Source: Flavobacterium fluviale
GTDB lineage: Bacteria; Bacteroidota; Bacteroidia; Flavobacteriales; Flavobacteriaceae
DNA: 64,000 nucleotides
Direction: 5' to 3'
Assembly: GCF_003312915.1 (NCBI RefSeq)
Contig: NZ_CP030261.1
Coordinates: 2,666,001-2,730,000, forward strand
In this document: positions 50,534-59,449 of the stretch, in pieces
How the letters are laid out: each line of letters opens with the position of its first letter
Position numbering within the stretch: position 1 is the stretch's first letter
Translations under genes and position numbers: made by a program
The notes under the pieces: model-generated
The model's database searches: none
What the model saw: only the letters and a program-made list of their open reading frames with translations
Told to the model about the DNA's origin: nothing

Positions 50534-51289
50534 TTACTTGCTATTTTTTGTATATTTATAAAAGGCTTCAGAAGTATTGTTAACAAAGTCTACATGAGCA
50601 TCGTAACTATTTTGATTAGAAAAATCAGAAATTAATGTTTGTGTTTTGTATGGATGAATAATTGTTCCAGGAATTCTATTATATACATTATTCAATTCCT
50701 CAACCAGAGTTTCGGATATTTTTTTTTCCTTAGAAATAAGAATATAAAAATAATACGAGTTTACAGAAACAGCCCAAATTATGAAATTTTCATTTTTAAT
50801 TCCCACGTCTACGGTACCACATCTCATAGATGTAGGATATATTTTTATACCATTTGTAGTACAAGGAGTAATTATGTCTAATATTAGTATTACATTTCCC
50901 CAAGTTTCATTCCCATTAAGAATGAAATGCTTAAAATTTTCAAAATAGTTATCTTCACTATTGATTGTTCTCGAAGAATTATAAATGATTTTTAATAAAT
51001 TTCTTAGAAGTAAATCGTAATTATATTCAAAAATAAACTGCTTCTTTTCTTCATGAAAGTCTTTAAAAGATTTATCATAAAGAGAACAAAAATAAGAATC
51101 GAGCTTTGATAGTTTTTCGTTATTGCATTTGGAGCAAACGTCAGAAACGACAAGTTCTGATGTAACAAATTTGTCTTGGCTACCAATATATCTAAATGTT
51201 AGGTTTGGCATTCTTGTAATTAAACATCTAGGCCAAATATGTTCCTTCGTAAGTTTGGTTTTTGTATCACAATATGCACATTTTTTCAT
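50534..51289 (-). CDS. HNH nuclease-like protein
   Basis: The 251-residue protein has an N-terminal zinc/HNH module: CAYC (4-7), KEHIWP with His17, and VCSKCNN (52-57, CxxCN). This is the CxxC...H...CxxCN arrangement of HNH endonucleases. The remaining 190 residues are of unknown fold with mixed helices and strands. HNH proteins of this type cut DNA or RNA in restriction, mobile elements and defence. Its start overlaps the stop of the upstream membrane-protein gene (ATGA), so it is the last gene of a coupled four-gene operon. Confidence 0.8.
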   Translation of the reverse strand: MKKCAYCDTKTKLTKEHIWPRCLITRMPNLTFRYIGSQDKFVTSELVVSDVCSKCNNEKLSKLDSYFCSLYDKSFKDFHEEKKQFIFEYNYDLLLRNLLKIIYNSSRTINSEDNYFENFKHFILNGNETWGNVILILDIITPCTTNGIKIYPTSMRCGTVDVGIKNENFIIWAVSVNSYYFYILISKEKKISETLVEELNNVYNRIPGTIIHPYKTQTLISDFSNQNSYDAHVDFVNNTSEAFYKYTKNSK

Positions 51290-52140
51290 TGAAAACTAGT
51301 TATTCTATCAAGTTTCTCTTGGATGTCAGAGATATTATTTACATCGAAATCTATTAATTTTTCTCGCAAATAATTTACTTTAATCAAATTAAATTTTGCT
51401 TTGTAAAAAATCTGTAGTTTAAGTTTTTTTTGGACTTTAGGATCGGAATTCATAATTGGTAGCCTTAAGAATAATTGTTCATAAGTATTATAAAGAGCAA
51501 AAAAATAAAATAAGGGAATACTTAATGTAGAAAGTACTACTGGTAAAATCAATGAATTCATATTATGAACTGAAAAGAAATTATGATAATCTTGAAATGA
51601 TTTATAAACAGATAGTGCAAAATAAGTTAATCCTGTTATTGCGATAATGTTTGATAGAAATTTTGTTGTGATTTCATTTTTAATATCTAATTCGGAAAAT
51701 GATTTTAATAAGCTTATTATTAAAAGAATGGGAAAGATCAAAAACTCAATCCAAAAATTGAAAGTATATAAATTTGATACAAACTCAAGAAATAAAGTTA
51801 GTTTGAAGATTTCATTTAAAAGTTCAATGAAAAAATTATTGTTATATGCTTTATCTATTTTAAAGAAAGTCACAATTGCGAAGGTAATGAACCATAGTAT
51901 TGAATCTTTTAAAAGAGTAAAATCCCATAAGCCAAAGAAATTTAAAAAATATAAAAAACAGATAGAATATAATATCATAATTAAATAACCAGCTGAAAGT
52001 TTCGAAGCGAAAAAAGCTCCAATCAATCTTGTAAATGAATCACCTAATTTAACTTTTATAAGTAAAAATATTACAATAATTACTCCCCAAATTATTAAAG
52101 CAAGTTCTCTTGTTGAAAATATTTCTTGTAATTTTTCCAT
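51286..52140 (-). CDS. Multi-pass membrane protein of the HNH/DUF4238 operon
   Basis: A 284-residue protein with about six to seven hydrophobic helices (for example ALIIWGVIIVIFLLIKV near 13-29, LILPVVLSTLSIPLFYFFALY near 205-225) and a charged C-terminal helical tail of about 55 residues (IMNSDPKVQKKLKLQIFYKAKFNLIKVNYL). I do not recognise the family. The cytoplasmic tail could engage the soluble partners. It is three bases after the HExxH gene and overlaps the HNH gene by four. Confidence 0.75.
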   Translation of the reverse strand: MEKLQEIFSTRELALIIWGVIIVIFLLIKVKLGDSFTRLIGAFFASKLSAGYLIMILYSICFLYFLNFFGLWDFTLLKDSILWFITFAIVTFFKIDKAYNNNFFIELLNEIFKLTLFLEFVSNLYTFNFWIEFLIFPILLIISLLKSFSELDIKNEITTKFLSNIIAITGLTYFALSVYKSFQDYHNFFSVHNMNSLILPVVLSTLSIPLFYFFALYNTYEQLFLRLPIMNSDPKVQKKLKLQIFYKAKFNLIKVNYLREKLIDFDVNNISDIQEKLDRITSFQ

Positions 52141-52143
52141 AAT

Positions 52144-52848
52144 TTATGATGCAAAACTATTCTTTGAAATCCATTTAATCATATTTTTATAAAAATTAGA
52201 AATTACCGTCCTATGATCATCTTCAAATATAGTTCTATCTATTACTTTTATTTCTTTAGTATGATTAATTAAGCGCGCAATGATTTTGAATAATAATGGA
52301 TCTACTTTTTCAAGTTTATTTAAATCCGAAGAATAATCAAAATCTTCATTAGGATCGCATAAAACACTAACTAATCTTCCAACATATGCATCAATCATTT
52401 TTAAATTAACTTTTTTTCCAACTTTGTAATAGTTATTAAATTGTGTAATTTCTTCTTGAGAACATTTATACTGATTATAATCTTTGACAAATTTTTTTCT
52501 ATCAAATCCAAGCTCGAGATAAATTGGCAACATTTTTACATGATCAAGACAATTTCCAATATGTTCAATTAATTGTAATGTAAGGTTTTCTGAAAGTATT
52601 TTACTTTGAGTGAATGTTAATTTTAAAGAACTTGTAAAATATAAATCTTTGATAGTCATATAAACATGGAGCATTTCGTGAGTGAATGAATCTTTACAAA
52701 GATTACTTTTATCTATGAAAAATGTAACGGAATTATTTATGCTATATACTCCATATTCATTGTCGGAAGATTCTGCATATTCAATATTGAATTTTTGATT
52801 TATTTCATCCCACAATTTTTGATTTCTTATATCTAAAAGCTCAATCAT
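52144..52848 (-). CDS. HExxH-containing protein (putative metallopeptidase)
   Basis: The 234-residue protein has FTHEMLHVYM (His57, Glu58, His61), a zinc-peptidase HExxH, with a downstream helix SENLTLQLIEHIGNCLDHV whose Glu95 or a His could be the third ligand. No family is recognised. An active zinc peptidase is plausible but the motif alone is not proof. Its start overlaps the stop of the DUF4238 gene by four bases. Confidence 0.7.
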   Translation of the reverse strand: MIELLDIRNQKLWDEINQKFNIEYAESSDNEYGVYSINNSVTFFIDKSNLCKDSFTHEMLHVYMTIKDLYFTSSLKLTFTQSKILSENLTLQLIEHIGNCLDHVKMLPIYLELGFDRKKFVKDYNQYKCSQEEITQFNNYYKVGKKVNLKMIDAYVGRLVSVLCDPNEDFDYSSDLNKLEKVDPLLFKIIARLINHTKEIKVIDRTIFEDDHRTVISNFYKNMIKWISKNSFAS

Positions 52849-53729
52849 ATTTCTTCATCTTCTATAATTTCTTCACCTATACGATATTTAAACTCACCGT
52901 CAATAATTACATATTCATGAGCATTTCGCATTATTTTCTGTTGCAAATCAAAATTTTGTTCATCACTGACAAGATGAATCATATTGGATTGTAAACTTCT
53001 TAATTCGTTTGTTTTATCATCAGAATCCTTAAAATGTAAATAAATTAAATAATCAGGATTTAAGGGGAAATAAACTTCACTTTCTTTTGTCATAAATTCA
53101 AATTTTCTAGTTCTGTTTTCTAAAACTATTGGATTGTCAGTTGTGAACCACGGCTTTCCTTCTTGAGATTTTAGAATTACAATTTCATAGTTCCCTATTC
53201 TACGCAATAAATATTCTTGAAAAAATAATAGAGCTCTATTTATAATATCATCTGAAGGATTATCTGCCATTACTCTATAAAAGTCTTTTTGAATTAATTC
53301 TTCTAGACTTTCCGCTCTATGAGCACAGATCATTTTTAAAACATTTTCTTTCGCGTCTGAGTTTAATAAAAATAGCAAGTTTGAACGCCATTCATTGGAA
53401 CGTGCGATAAAATTTGGAATTAATTGTAATAAAATTGCCTGTGATTTTTCACTTAATTTATTTTCTGTTTCAAGATCATTAATAATTTCCAAGTAAACAT
53501 TCTCAATGTCACAATTTAAACTTTCAAATAATCGTCCAATTTCTGGATTATCGCTTTTTATGTCGAAAATATTAGTTTGGGCTAAAAAACTTTTTATACT
53601 TTTTTGGCGAGTAAATTTTTCTCCGATTTTTAAAACGGAAACTTTGTACTGATTATTTAAAACATAACCAAACTGTTTTAAATAAACTTGGGGAATTATA
53701 TGCTGATTTTGATCTATTGGTTGCTTCAT
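52845..53729 (-). CDS. DUF4238-family protein
   Basis: The 294-residue protein begins with NQHIIPQVYLKQFGYVLNNQYKVSVLK, the DUF4238 N-terminal signature (QHxIPxxYLKxF). It continues with the family's WFTTDNPIVLENR region (about 192-204) and a hydrophilic C-terminus. DUF4238 proteins are common stand-alone accessory genes without known function. It is the first gene of the four-gene unit and has its own -7 promoter element; the operon reads DUF4238, HExxH, membrane protein, HNH. Confidence 0.85.
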   Translation of the reverse strand: MKQPIDQNQHIIPQVYLKQFGYVLNNQYKVSVLKIGEKFTRQKSIKSFLAQTNIFDIKSDNPEIGRLFESLNCDIENVYLEIINDLETENKLSEKSQAILLQLIPNFIARSNEWRSNLLFLLNSDAKENVLKMICAHRAESLEELIQKDFYRVMADNPSDDIINRALLFFQEYLLRRIGNYEIVILKSQEGKPWFTTDNPIVLENRTRKFEFMTKESEVYFPLNPDYLIYLHFKDSDDKTNELRSLQSNMIHLVSDEQNFDLQQKIMRNAHEYVIIDGEFKYRIGEEIIEDEEI

Positions 53730-53754
53730 AAATTTTTTTTAAAAAAAGTAATAC

Positions 53755-53762
53755 CAAACCTA
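53755..53762 (-). promoter_or_regulatory. -7 element of the DUF4238 operon
   Basis: TAGGTTTG on the minus strand, exact TAnnTTTG, 25 bases before the start. Confidence 0.55.
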
Positions 53763-53788
53763 TTAAAATAATATCCAAAAAACTAGTT

Positions 53789-53850
53789 TTTATAAAACAT
53801 TAAAATCCAAATATTTAAATTTAAATATTTGGATTTTAATGTTTTATAAA
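53789..53850 (-). terminator. Perfect 62-bp palindrome (thrC terminator)
   Basis: Two 31-base arms, exactly complementary and with no spacer, meet at 53819/53820 (aaatatttaaa / tttaaatattt at the centre, tttataaaac at the ends). On the minus strand it follows thrC by ten bases and a T-rich exit is present, so it should end thrC transcription. Confidence 0.85.
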
Positions 53851-53859
53851 GTGATAAAA

Positions 53860-55149
53860 TTACCCCAAGAAATCCTTCAACTCCTCATAAGTTCCAATCT
53901 TCACACTTACTTTATCCTCATTAATAACACTCTCAATTTGAGCAGGAATCGGAAGTGTAATTCCTAGCGCCGGTTCAACAACATCTAAAAATTTAATTGG
54001 GTGAGCGGTTTCTAAGAAAATACCAATTGCGTTAGGATATTTTTGAAGTTCTTTTTTCAAACCTAAATATCCAACAGCGCCGTGTGGTTCTGCAATGTAA
54101 CCGTCTGTATTGTAAATTTTCTTTAGCGCTTCAAGCGTTTCTTCATCAGTATAACTGTAAGAAGAGAAATCTTTTTCGAAAGCTTTTAAATCGTTATTGT
54201 ACAATTCCTGAATTCTAATAAAGTTACTTGGGTTTCCAACGTCCATGGCGTTAGAAATTGTGGCTTTAGAAGGTTTCGGATCGTATTTTCCGTTTTCTAA
54301 GAATCTTGGCACCGTGTCGTTTACGTTTGTAGAAGCAACGAAATGTTCAATTGGCAAACCTAATTTCTTTGCCATAATTCCGGCGCAGATATTCCCGAAG
54401 TTGCCGCTTGGGCAAGAGAAAACTAAAGGTTTGTTTTGGCTTTTCAACGCTTTGTAAGCAAAGAAGAAATAAAACATCTGCGGTAACCAGCGCGCAATAT
54501 TAATCGAGTTTGCAGAAGTCAGGTTTTTATGCGCTAAAGTTTCGTCTAAAAATGCCTTTTTCACCATATCCTGACAATCGTCAAAAACACCGTCAACTTC
54601 AAGTGCTTTGATATTCTGCCCTAAAGTCGTCAATTGTTTTTCCTGAATATCGCTCACTTTTCCAGATGGATATAAAATGACAACATCAACGCCCTCAACG
54701 CCAAGAAATCCGCTTGCAACGGCTCCGCCCGTATCTCCAGAAGTCGCTACTAAAACCGTGTTTTTAGCATCTTTTTTGTCTTTATTGAAATAACCCAAAC
54801 AACGAGACATAAAACGGGCTCCAACGTCTTTAAAAGCCATTGTTGGCCCGTGAAATAATTCTAACGAATAGATTCCGTCTTCGACTTTCACAACAGGAAA
54901 ATCAAAAACTAAAGTTTCGGCAATAATTTCTTTTAGTTTTTCAGCAGGTATTTCATCGCCTACGAATTGTTTAATCGCTTCAAAGGCAATTTCTTCGTGG
55001 CTTAAACTTTCAATTTTATCAAAAAATGAAGGATCTAAAGCCGTGATGCTTTCTGGGAAATATAATCCTTTATCGCTCGCTAATCCTTGTATAACAGCTT
55101 CTTGAAAAGAAACTTTTGGGGCATTGTGGTTTAAACTGTAGTATTTCAT
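53860..55149 (-). CDS. thrC: Threonine synthase
   Basis: ThrC converts O-phosphohomoserine to threonine with PLP. The 429-residue protein has HGPTMAFKDVGARFMSR (PLP lysine), VATSGDTGGAVASGFLG, SCPSGNFGNI and a late ETAHPIKFLDVVEPALG. It is the last gene of the thrA-thrB-thrC series, 477 bases downstream of thrB with repeats in between. Confidence 0.96.
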   Translation of the reverse strand: MKYYSLNHNAPKVSFQEAVIQGLASDKGLYFPESITALDPSFFDKIESLSHEEIAFEAIKQFVGDEIPAEKLKEIIAETLVFDFPVVKVEDGIYSLELFHGPTMAFKDVGARFMSRCLGYFNKDKKDAKNTVLVATSGDTGGAVASGFLGVEGVDVVILYPSGKVSDIQEKQLTTLGQNIKALEVDGVFDDCQDMVKKAFLDETLAHKNLTSANSINIARWLPQMFYFFFAYKALKSQNKPLVFSCPSGNFGNICAGIMAKKLGLPIEHFVASTNVNDTVPRFLENGKYDPKPSKATISNAMDVGNPSNFIRIQELYNNDLKAFEKDFSSYSYTDEETLEALKKIYNTDGYIAEPHGAVGYLGLKKELQKYPNAIGIFLETAHPIKFLDVVEPALGITLPIPAQIESVINEDKVSVKIGTYEELKDFLG

Positions 55150-55244
55150 TTTTTTTATTGCTTTAGGCTTTAGGCAATACGCTTTAAGCTTTTTTCCTAT
55201 GCTTGTTTATAGCTTTTGTTTTTTATTTTATTTATGTCTTCGTT

Positions 55245-55566
55245 TTGTCAGGCTGAGCGGAGTCGAAGCTCCGTAAAGTATAGACATAAAGTAAATCCAC
55301 ATAGTTTTGTCATTTCGATCCCGAGACTTCGGGAGAGAAATCTCCGCAAGTAACTCCGCAATGCTAATCCAATCTTTGTCGAGCTTCTCGTGGAGATTTC
55401 TCCTCCGTCGAAATGACAAACTGGAAGTATTACTTTGTGTTAATACTTTATGTCATTACTTTGCAGGGCTTCTCCCGAAGCTTCGGGATCGCTCAGCCTG
55501 ACAAGCGTTGTGTTTTTACTTTATGTCATTACTTTGCATGGGCTTCGACTACGCTCAGCCTGACAA
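55245..55566. repeat. Repeat cluster in the thrB-thrC gap
   Basis: The 477-base gap contains a TGTCATTTCGA palindrome (55308-55418, same family as at 47.2 and 49.5 kb). It also holds three copies of a GTCAGGCTGAGCG element: 55246-55269 forward, and reversed at 55465-55505 and 55540-55566 (gctcagcctgac). A 30-base direct repeat around tactttatgtcattactttgca (55450s and 55520s) carries the last two. It contains no gene. Confidence 0.9.
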
Positions 55567-55626
55567 ACTTTGTCTTAATACTTAATTCTTTTTACTTAAT
55601 ACATTTCACATTTCACATCACACATT

Positions 55627-56547
55627 TTACAAAATGCGGACACCATCAGGATTAATCTTCGAAACGTGAATTTCATAGGGTAAATTCATTTTTTCGTAAA
55701 CTTCGCTCATGGCTTTTGCGATTTGGTCTGCGGTTTCTTTTCCTCTGCTTAATGCGAAAATTGATGGGCCAGAACCTGAAATTCCAGAACCTAAAGCGCC
55801 GTTTTCATAAGCCGTTTGTTTGATTAAATCGAAACCCGGAATTAAAACACTTCTTAAAGGTTCTACGATTTCGTCATGAAGCGATCTTCCGATCAATTCG
55901 TAATCTTTGGTGTATAAACCTGCTATAAGTCCGCCTACATTTCCCCATTGCATAATGGCGCTTTTTAGGGAAACATTTTGTTTTAAAACCGAACGTGCAT
56001 CCGAAGTCTTCAATTCAATCTGCGGGTGAACCACCGTTGCATACAATTCCTCTGGACTGTCAATTCTGATAATATCAAGCGGCGCATAACTTCTTACCAA
56101 AGTAAATCCGCCTAAAAGGGCAGGAGCAACGTTGTCGGCATGCGCGTTTCCGCTGGCTAATTTTTCACCCTGCATGGCAAACTGAACCAAATCTTTACGA
56201 GAATAAGGTCTTCCTAATAATTCATTAATTCCGAAAACCGCTCCAGCAGAACTTGCAGCGCTGCTTCCGATGCCGCTTCCGGCTTTTATGTTTTTGTAAA
56301 TTTCAATTTCAAATCCGAAATCTAGTTCGTCTAAAGTTTCAAGCATGGCCAAGGCTGCAACTCCAGAAACGTTTTTCTCGGTTTCCAAAGGCAAATCGGC
56401 ACCCACAATTTTTGTGATTCGAACTCCTTTTTGATCTACTTTTCGAACAATCATTTCATCGCCCGCATTGTCTAAGCAAAGTCCGAGTACGTCAAATCCG
56501 CATGAGAGGTTTGCAATTGTAGCGGGACAGAATAGTTTAATTTCCAT
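55627..56547 (-). CDS. thrB: Homoserine kinase
   Basis: ThrB phosphorylates homoserine. The 306-residue GHMP-fold kinase has the ATP-binding IKAGSGIGSSAASSAGAVFG (about 88-107), CGFDVLGLCLDNAGDEM near the start and a late GISGSGPSIFAL. It is flanked on both sides by repeat-bearing gaps. Confidence 0.96.
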   Translation of the reverse strand: MEIKLFCPATIANLSCGFDVLGLCLDNAGDEMIVRKVDQKGVRITKIVGADLPLETEKNVSGVAALAMLETLDELDFGFEIEIYKNIKAGSGIGSSAASSAGAVFGINELLGRPYSRKDLVQFAMQGEKLASGNAHADNVAPALLGGFTLVRSYAPLDIIRIDSPEELYATVVHPQIELKTSDARSVLKQNVSLKSAIMQWGNVGGLIAGLYTKDYELIGRSLHDEIVEPLRSVLIPGFDLIKQTAYENGALGSGISGSGPSIFALSRGKETADQIAKAMSEVYEKMNLPYEIHVSKINPDGVRIL

Positions 56548-56697
56548 TTTTAAGGTTCTGAGGTTCTAAGATGCTAAGATTCTAAGGTTTCTTATGCAAC
56601 TTTTTATTTTTAGTTTCTAAGGTTCTGAGGCTCTAAGAGACTAAGATTAAGTTTTCAAAAAAACTCAGAACCTTAGCATCTTAGAACATTAATACCT
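56548..56697. repeat. Short repeat words in the thrA-thrB gap
   Basis: Two runs of ggttctgag/gttctaagatgctaag words, and a reversed copy ctcagaaccttagcatcttagaac close to the thrA end. They can pair with each other and match words before the HipA-like gene at 45.9 kb. Confidence 0.7.
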
Positions 56698-59145
56698 CTA
56701 ATTATTACCTATTCTAATGACATCTGCAAAAATTCCTGAAGCGGTAACTGCAGCACCGGCACCGGCTCCTTTTATCAATAATGGCTGATCTACGTAACGA
56801 TCTGTGTAGAAAAGTACAATATTATCTTTTCCTTCCAGATTGTAGAAAGGATGATCTTTTGGAATGAACTGCAGACCAACACTTGCTTTTCCGTTTTCGA
56901 ATTGTGCGACATATTTCAATCTTGAATCTTTGGCTAGAGCTTCGTTGTAAATACCTTCAAAATGAGAAGCGTGTTTGATTAACGATGCAAAGAAATCTTC
57001 GTTGTTTGTTGTTGCTAAACAATCTGCTGGCAAAAATGATTCGTTTGCGATGGCGTCAATATCCATTTCGTAACCGCTTTCGCGAATCAAAATCAGGATT
57101 TTACGCGCTACGTCGATTCCGCTTAAGTCAATTTTTGGATCTGGTTCAGTGAAGCCTTGAAGTCCAGCTTCTTTTACCACATCGTGGAAAGAATTGTTTT
57201 TATCGAAATTGTTGAAAATAAAGTTCAAACTTCCCGATAAAACGGCCTGAATTTTATGCACTTTATCGCCAGAAGCAATTAAGTTTTTTACGGTGTCTAT
57301 AATTGGCAATCCCGCACCAACATTCGTTTCAAACAAAAACGGAGCGTTATACTGGCGAGATAAGCTTTTTAATTTTTTATAATTATCGTAAGCAGATGAA
57401 CACGCAATTTTGTTGCAGGTTACAACCGCCATACTTTGTTTTAGGAATTGCTCGTAGGTTTCAGAAACGCTTGCGTTTGCTGTAATATCCACAAAAATAC
57501 TGTTACGTAAATTTAGTTCTTTCGCACGAGCGATAAAATCTGCTGCGTTTGCAGTTTCGCCGTTATCTAAAGCCGACTGCCATTCCTTTAATGAAATTCC
57601 GTCTTCATCAAAAAGCATTTTTCTTGAATTTGATAATGCAATTACGCGGACATTAATCTTCAAATTATCTTTTAAGAATTTCTTCTGGCTGTGAATTTGT
57701 TCGATGAATTTTTCACCCACATTTCCAACTCCCATTACAAATAGGTTCAGCTGTTTGGTGTTTTCTTCAAAGAAGTTTTCATGCAATGTATTCAATGCTT
57801 TTTTAACGTCTCTTTCGTTAATTACAGTTGAGATATTTCTTTCAGAAGCACCTTGCGCAATGGCACGAATGTTTACGTTGTTTTTTCCTAAAGTACTGAA
57901 CATTCTGCCGCTTAAACCTTGGTGGTTTTTCATGTTTTCGCCCACCAAAGCAATAATGCAAAGGTCTTTTTCTACGTAACAAGGATCGATTTTGTTCTGC
58001 GAAATTTCGATTTCAAAAGCTCTGTTAATCGCAGCTTCGGCATTATCAGCATCCGAATTTAAAATTCCGATACAAATAGAGTGCTCAGAAGATGCCTGAG
58101 TAATAAAAATGACGTTGATTTTTTCCTGAGACAATACTTCAAATAAACGTCTTGATGAACCTGCAACTCCAATCATTCCAGGACCTTCGAGAGTTAGAAG
58201 TGAAATATGATCAATATGGCTGATTCCTTTTACAACGGTGTCTTTTGTTAAAACACGATCTGAAATTAAAGTTCCTTCTGCTTCTGGTTCAAATGTATTT
58301 TTGATCAGAATCGGAATGTTTTTTCTTAAAACCGGCTGAATTGTTGGCGGATACAAAACTTTAGCACCAAAATGCGATAATTCCATCGCTTCTTGATAAG
58401 AAATGTTTGCAATTGGCTGTGCCTGCTTTACAATTTTTGGATTTGCAGTAAACATTCCGTTTACATCAGTCCAGATTTCCAATTGGTCCGCGTCTAATGC
58501 TCCCGCGATAATTGCGGCAGTATAATCAGATCCGCCACGCCCTAAAGTGGAAGTAATTCCGTCTAAAGTCTGTGCAATAAAACCAGGTAAAATATTGATA
58601 TTTGATTCATTCGATGCAAAATATTCCTGAATCAGTTTATTAGAAACTTCGAAGTTAACAACTGCTTTTCCGAAATCGGCATTTGTTTTTATTAACTCAC
58701 GGCTGTCTTTGTAAGCTGCATTTTTGTCAACTTGCTGATAAGCCTGAGCAATTATATAGGACGAAAGTAATTCACCAAAACTTAAAATAGTGTCAGCAGT
58801 TCTTGGAGATAATTCGCCCAATAAAAAACAACCATCTAAAAGTGTTTCTAAGTGATTGATAATTCTTTTTACGTGGCTTAGCAGACTGCTTTGTTCACTT
58901 ACCGGAATAAGTTCTTTAAGTGTGTCAAGATGTTTTTTCTCAATTTCTGCAACAATATTTCTAAAATCTTCATCATTTGCAGCGGCTTTTGCGGCAGCTG
59001 ACTGCAGTAAATCGGTTACTTTGCTAAGGGCAGAAACTACAACGACTAGTCTTTCGTTTTTAGCTTTTTGATTTATTATTTCGAGAACGAGTTTTATATT
59101 TTGAGCATTGGCAACCGAAGTTCCGCCAAATTTTAATACTTTCAT
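56698..59145 (-). CDS. thrA: Bifunctional aspartokinase / homoserine dehydrogenase I
   Basis: ThrA catalyses the first and third steps from aspartate to threonine. The 815-residue protein joins an aspartokinase (residues 1 to about 295, KFGGTSVAN at the start, GRGGSDYTAAIIAGAL near 205), two ACT regulatory modules (about 315-455, with FITQASSEHSI) and a homoserine dehydrogenase (about 460-815, MGVGNVGEKFI and NVGAGLPIIDTV). ACT domains bind threonine for feedback inhibition. It is preceded by the leader peptide and about 185 bases of leader, so the operon is probably attenuated. Confidence 0.97.
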   Translation of the reverse strand: MKVLKFGGTSVANAQNIKLVLEIINQKAKNERLVVVVSALSKVTDLLQSAAAKAAANDEDFRNIVAEIEKKHLDTLKELIPVSEQSSLLSHVKRIINHLETLLDGCFLLGELSPRTADTILSFGELLSSYIIAQAYQQVDKNAAYKDSRELIKTNADFGKAVVNFEVSNKLIQEYFASNESNINILPGFIAQTLDGITSTLGRGGSDYTAAIIAGALDADQLEIWTDVNGMFTANPKIVKQAQPIANISYQEAMELSHFGAKVLYPPTIQPVLRKNIPILIKNTFEPEAEGTLISDRVLTKDTVVKGISHIDHISLLTLEGPGMIGVAGSSRRLFEVLSQEKINVIFITQASSEHSICIGILNSDADNAEAAINRAFEIEISQNKIDPCYVEKDLCIIALVGENMKNHQGLSGRMFSTLGKNNVNIRAIAQGASERNISTVINERDVKKALNTLHENFFEENTKQLNLFVMGVGNVGEKFIEQIHSQKKFLKDNLKINVRVIALSNSRKMLFDEDGISLKEWQSALDNGETANAADFIARAKELNLRNSIFVDITANASVSETYEQFLKQSMAVVTCNKIACSSAYDNYKKLKSLSRQYNAPFLFETNVGAGLPIIDTVKNLIASGDKVHKIQAVLSGSLNFIFNNFDKNNSFHDVVKEAGLQGFTEPDPKIDLSGIDVARKILILIRESGYEMDIDAIANESFLPADCLATTNNEDFFASLIKHASHFEGIYNEALAKDSRLKYVAQFENGKASVGLQFIPKDHPFYNLEGKDNIVLFYTDRYVDQPLLIKGAGAGAAVTASGIFADVIRIGNN

Positions 59146-59328
59146 TTTGATATTTTTTAATAAGGTGCAGAGATTTTGAGTAACAAATGTTCAAGATTAT
59201 TAACTGTGAACTGAAACTGAAAACTGCGGCTTTTTTCTTTTTGTAAATGTTTTTTATGTATCCAATGTCTTTCTTCTTTCAAGAAAAAAGTATAGGTAAC
59301 CTAGGATTATATGTAAAAATGTATACCC
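59146..59328 (-). promoter_or_regulatory. Presumed attenuator region of the thr operon
   Basis: Between the leader stop codon and thrA. A small hairpin accccttaggggt overlaps the leader stop; the segment tttttctt / aagaaga near 59271-59289 can pair and is T-rich, and ttaactgtgaactgaaactgaaaactgcggc is a dispersed word. I could not settle the competing terminator/antiterminator stems by eye. Confidence 0.45.
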
Positions 59329-59430
59329 CTAAGGGGTAGTAGTTGTTGTAGTAGAAATAATCGTAGCAGCAATTGCAGCTCTAGTTGGAGCTGTCATTGT
59401 AGATTGATATTTTGTGCTGTTACTTTTCAT
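59329..59430 (-). CDS. thrL: Threonine operon leader peptide
   Basis: A 33-residue frame too short for normal gene calls, on the minus strand. It starts MKSNSTKYQSTMTAPTR, continues AAIAATIIS and ends in six threonines and a proline, then TAG: eleven Thr and three Ile in all. Threonine and isoleucine are the amino acids expected to be sensed at thrABC. The ATG lies about 5 bases after the predicted transcription start, set by TACTTTTG. It ends 184 bases before the thrA start. This is the layout of a transcription attenuation leader as in enterobacterial thrL. Confidence 0.8.
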   Translation of the reverse strand: MKSNSTKYQSTMTAPTRAAIAATIISTTTTTTP

Positions 59431-59441
59431 TTTTGATTTTT

Positions 59442-59449
59442 CAAAAGTA
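59442..59449 (-). promoter_or_regulatory. -7 element of the thr operon
   Basis: TACTTTTG on the minus strand, exact TAnnTTTG, 12 bases before the leader ATG. Confidence 0.6.

Noticed and set aside
55307..55655. Open frames of 60-80 codons in the thrB-thrC gap
   Set aside because: They are translations of the palindromic and GTCAGGCTGAGCG repeats in both orientations, not genes.
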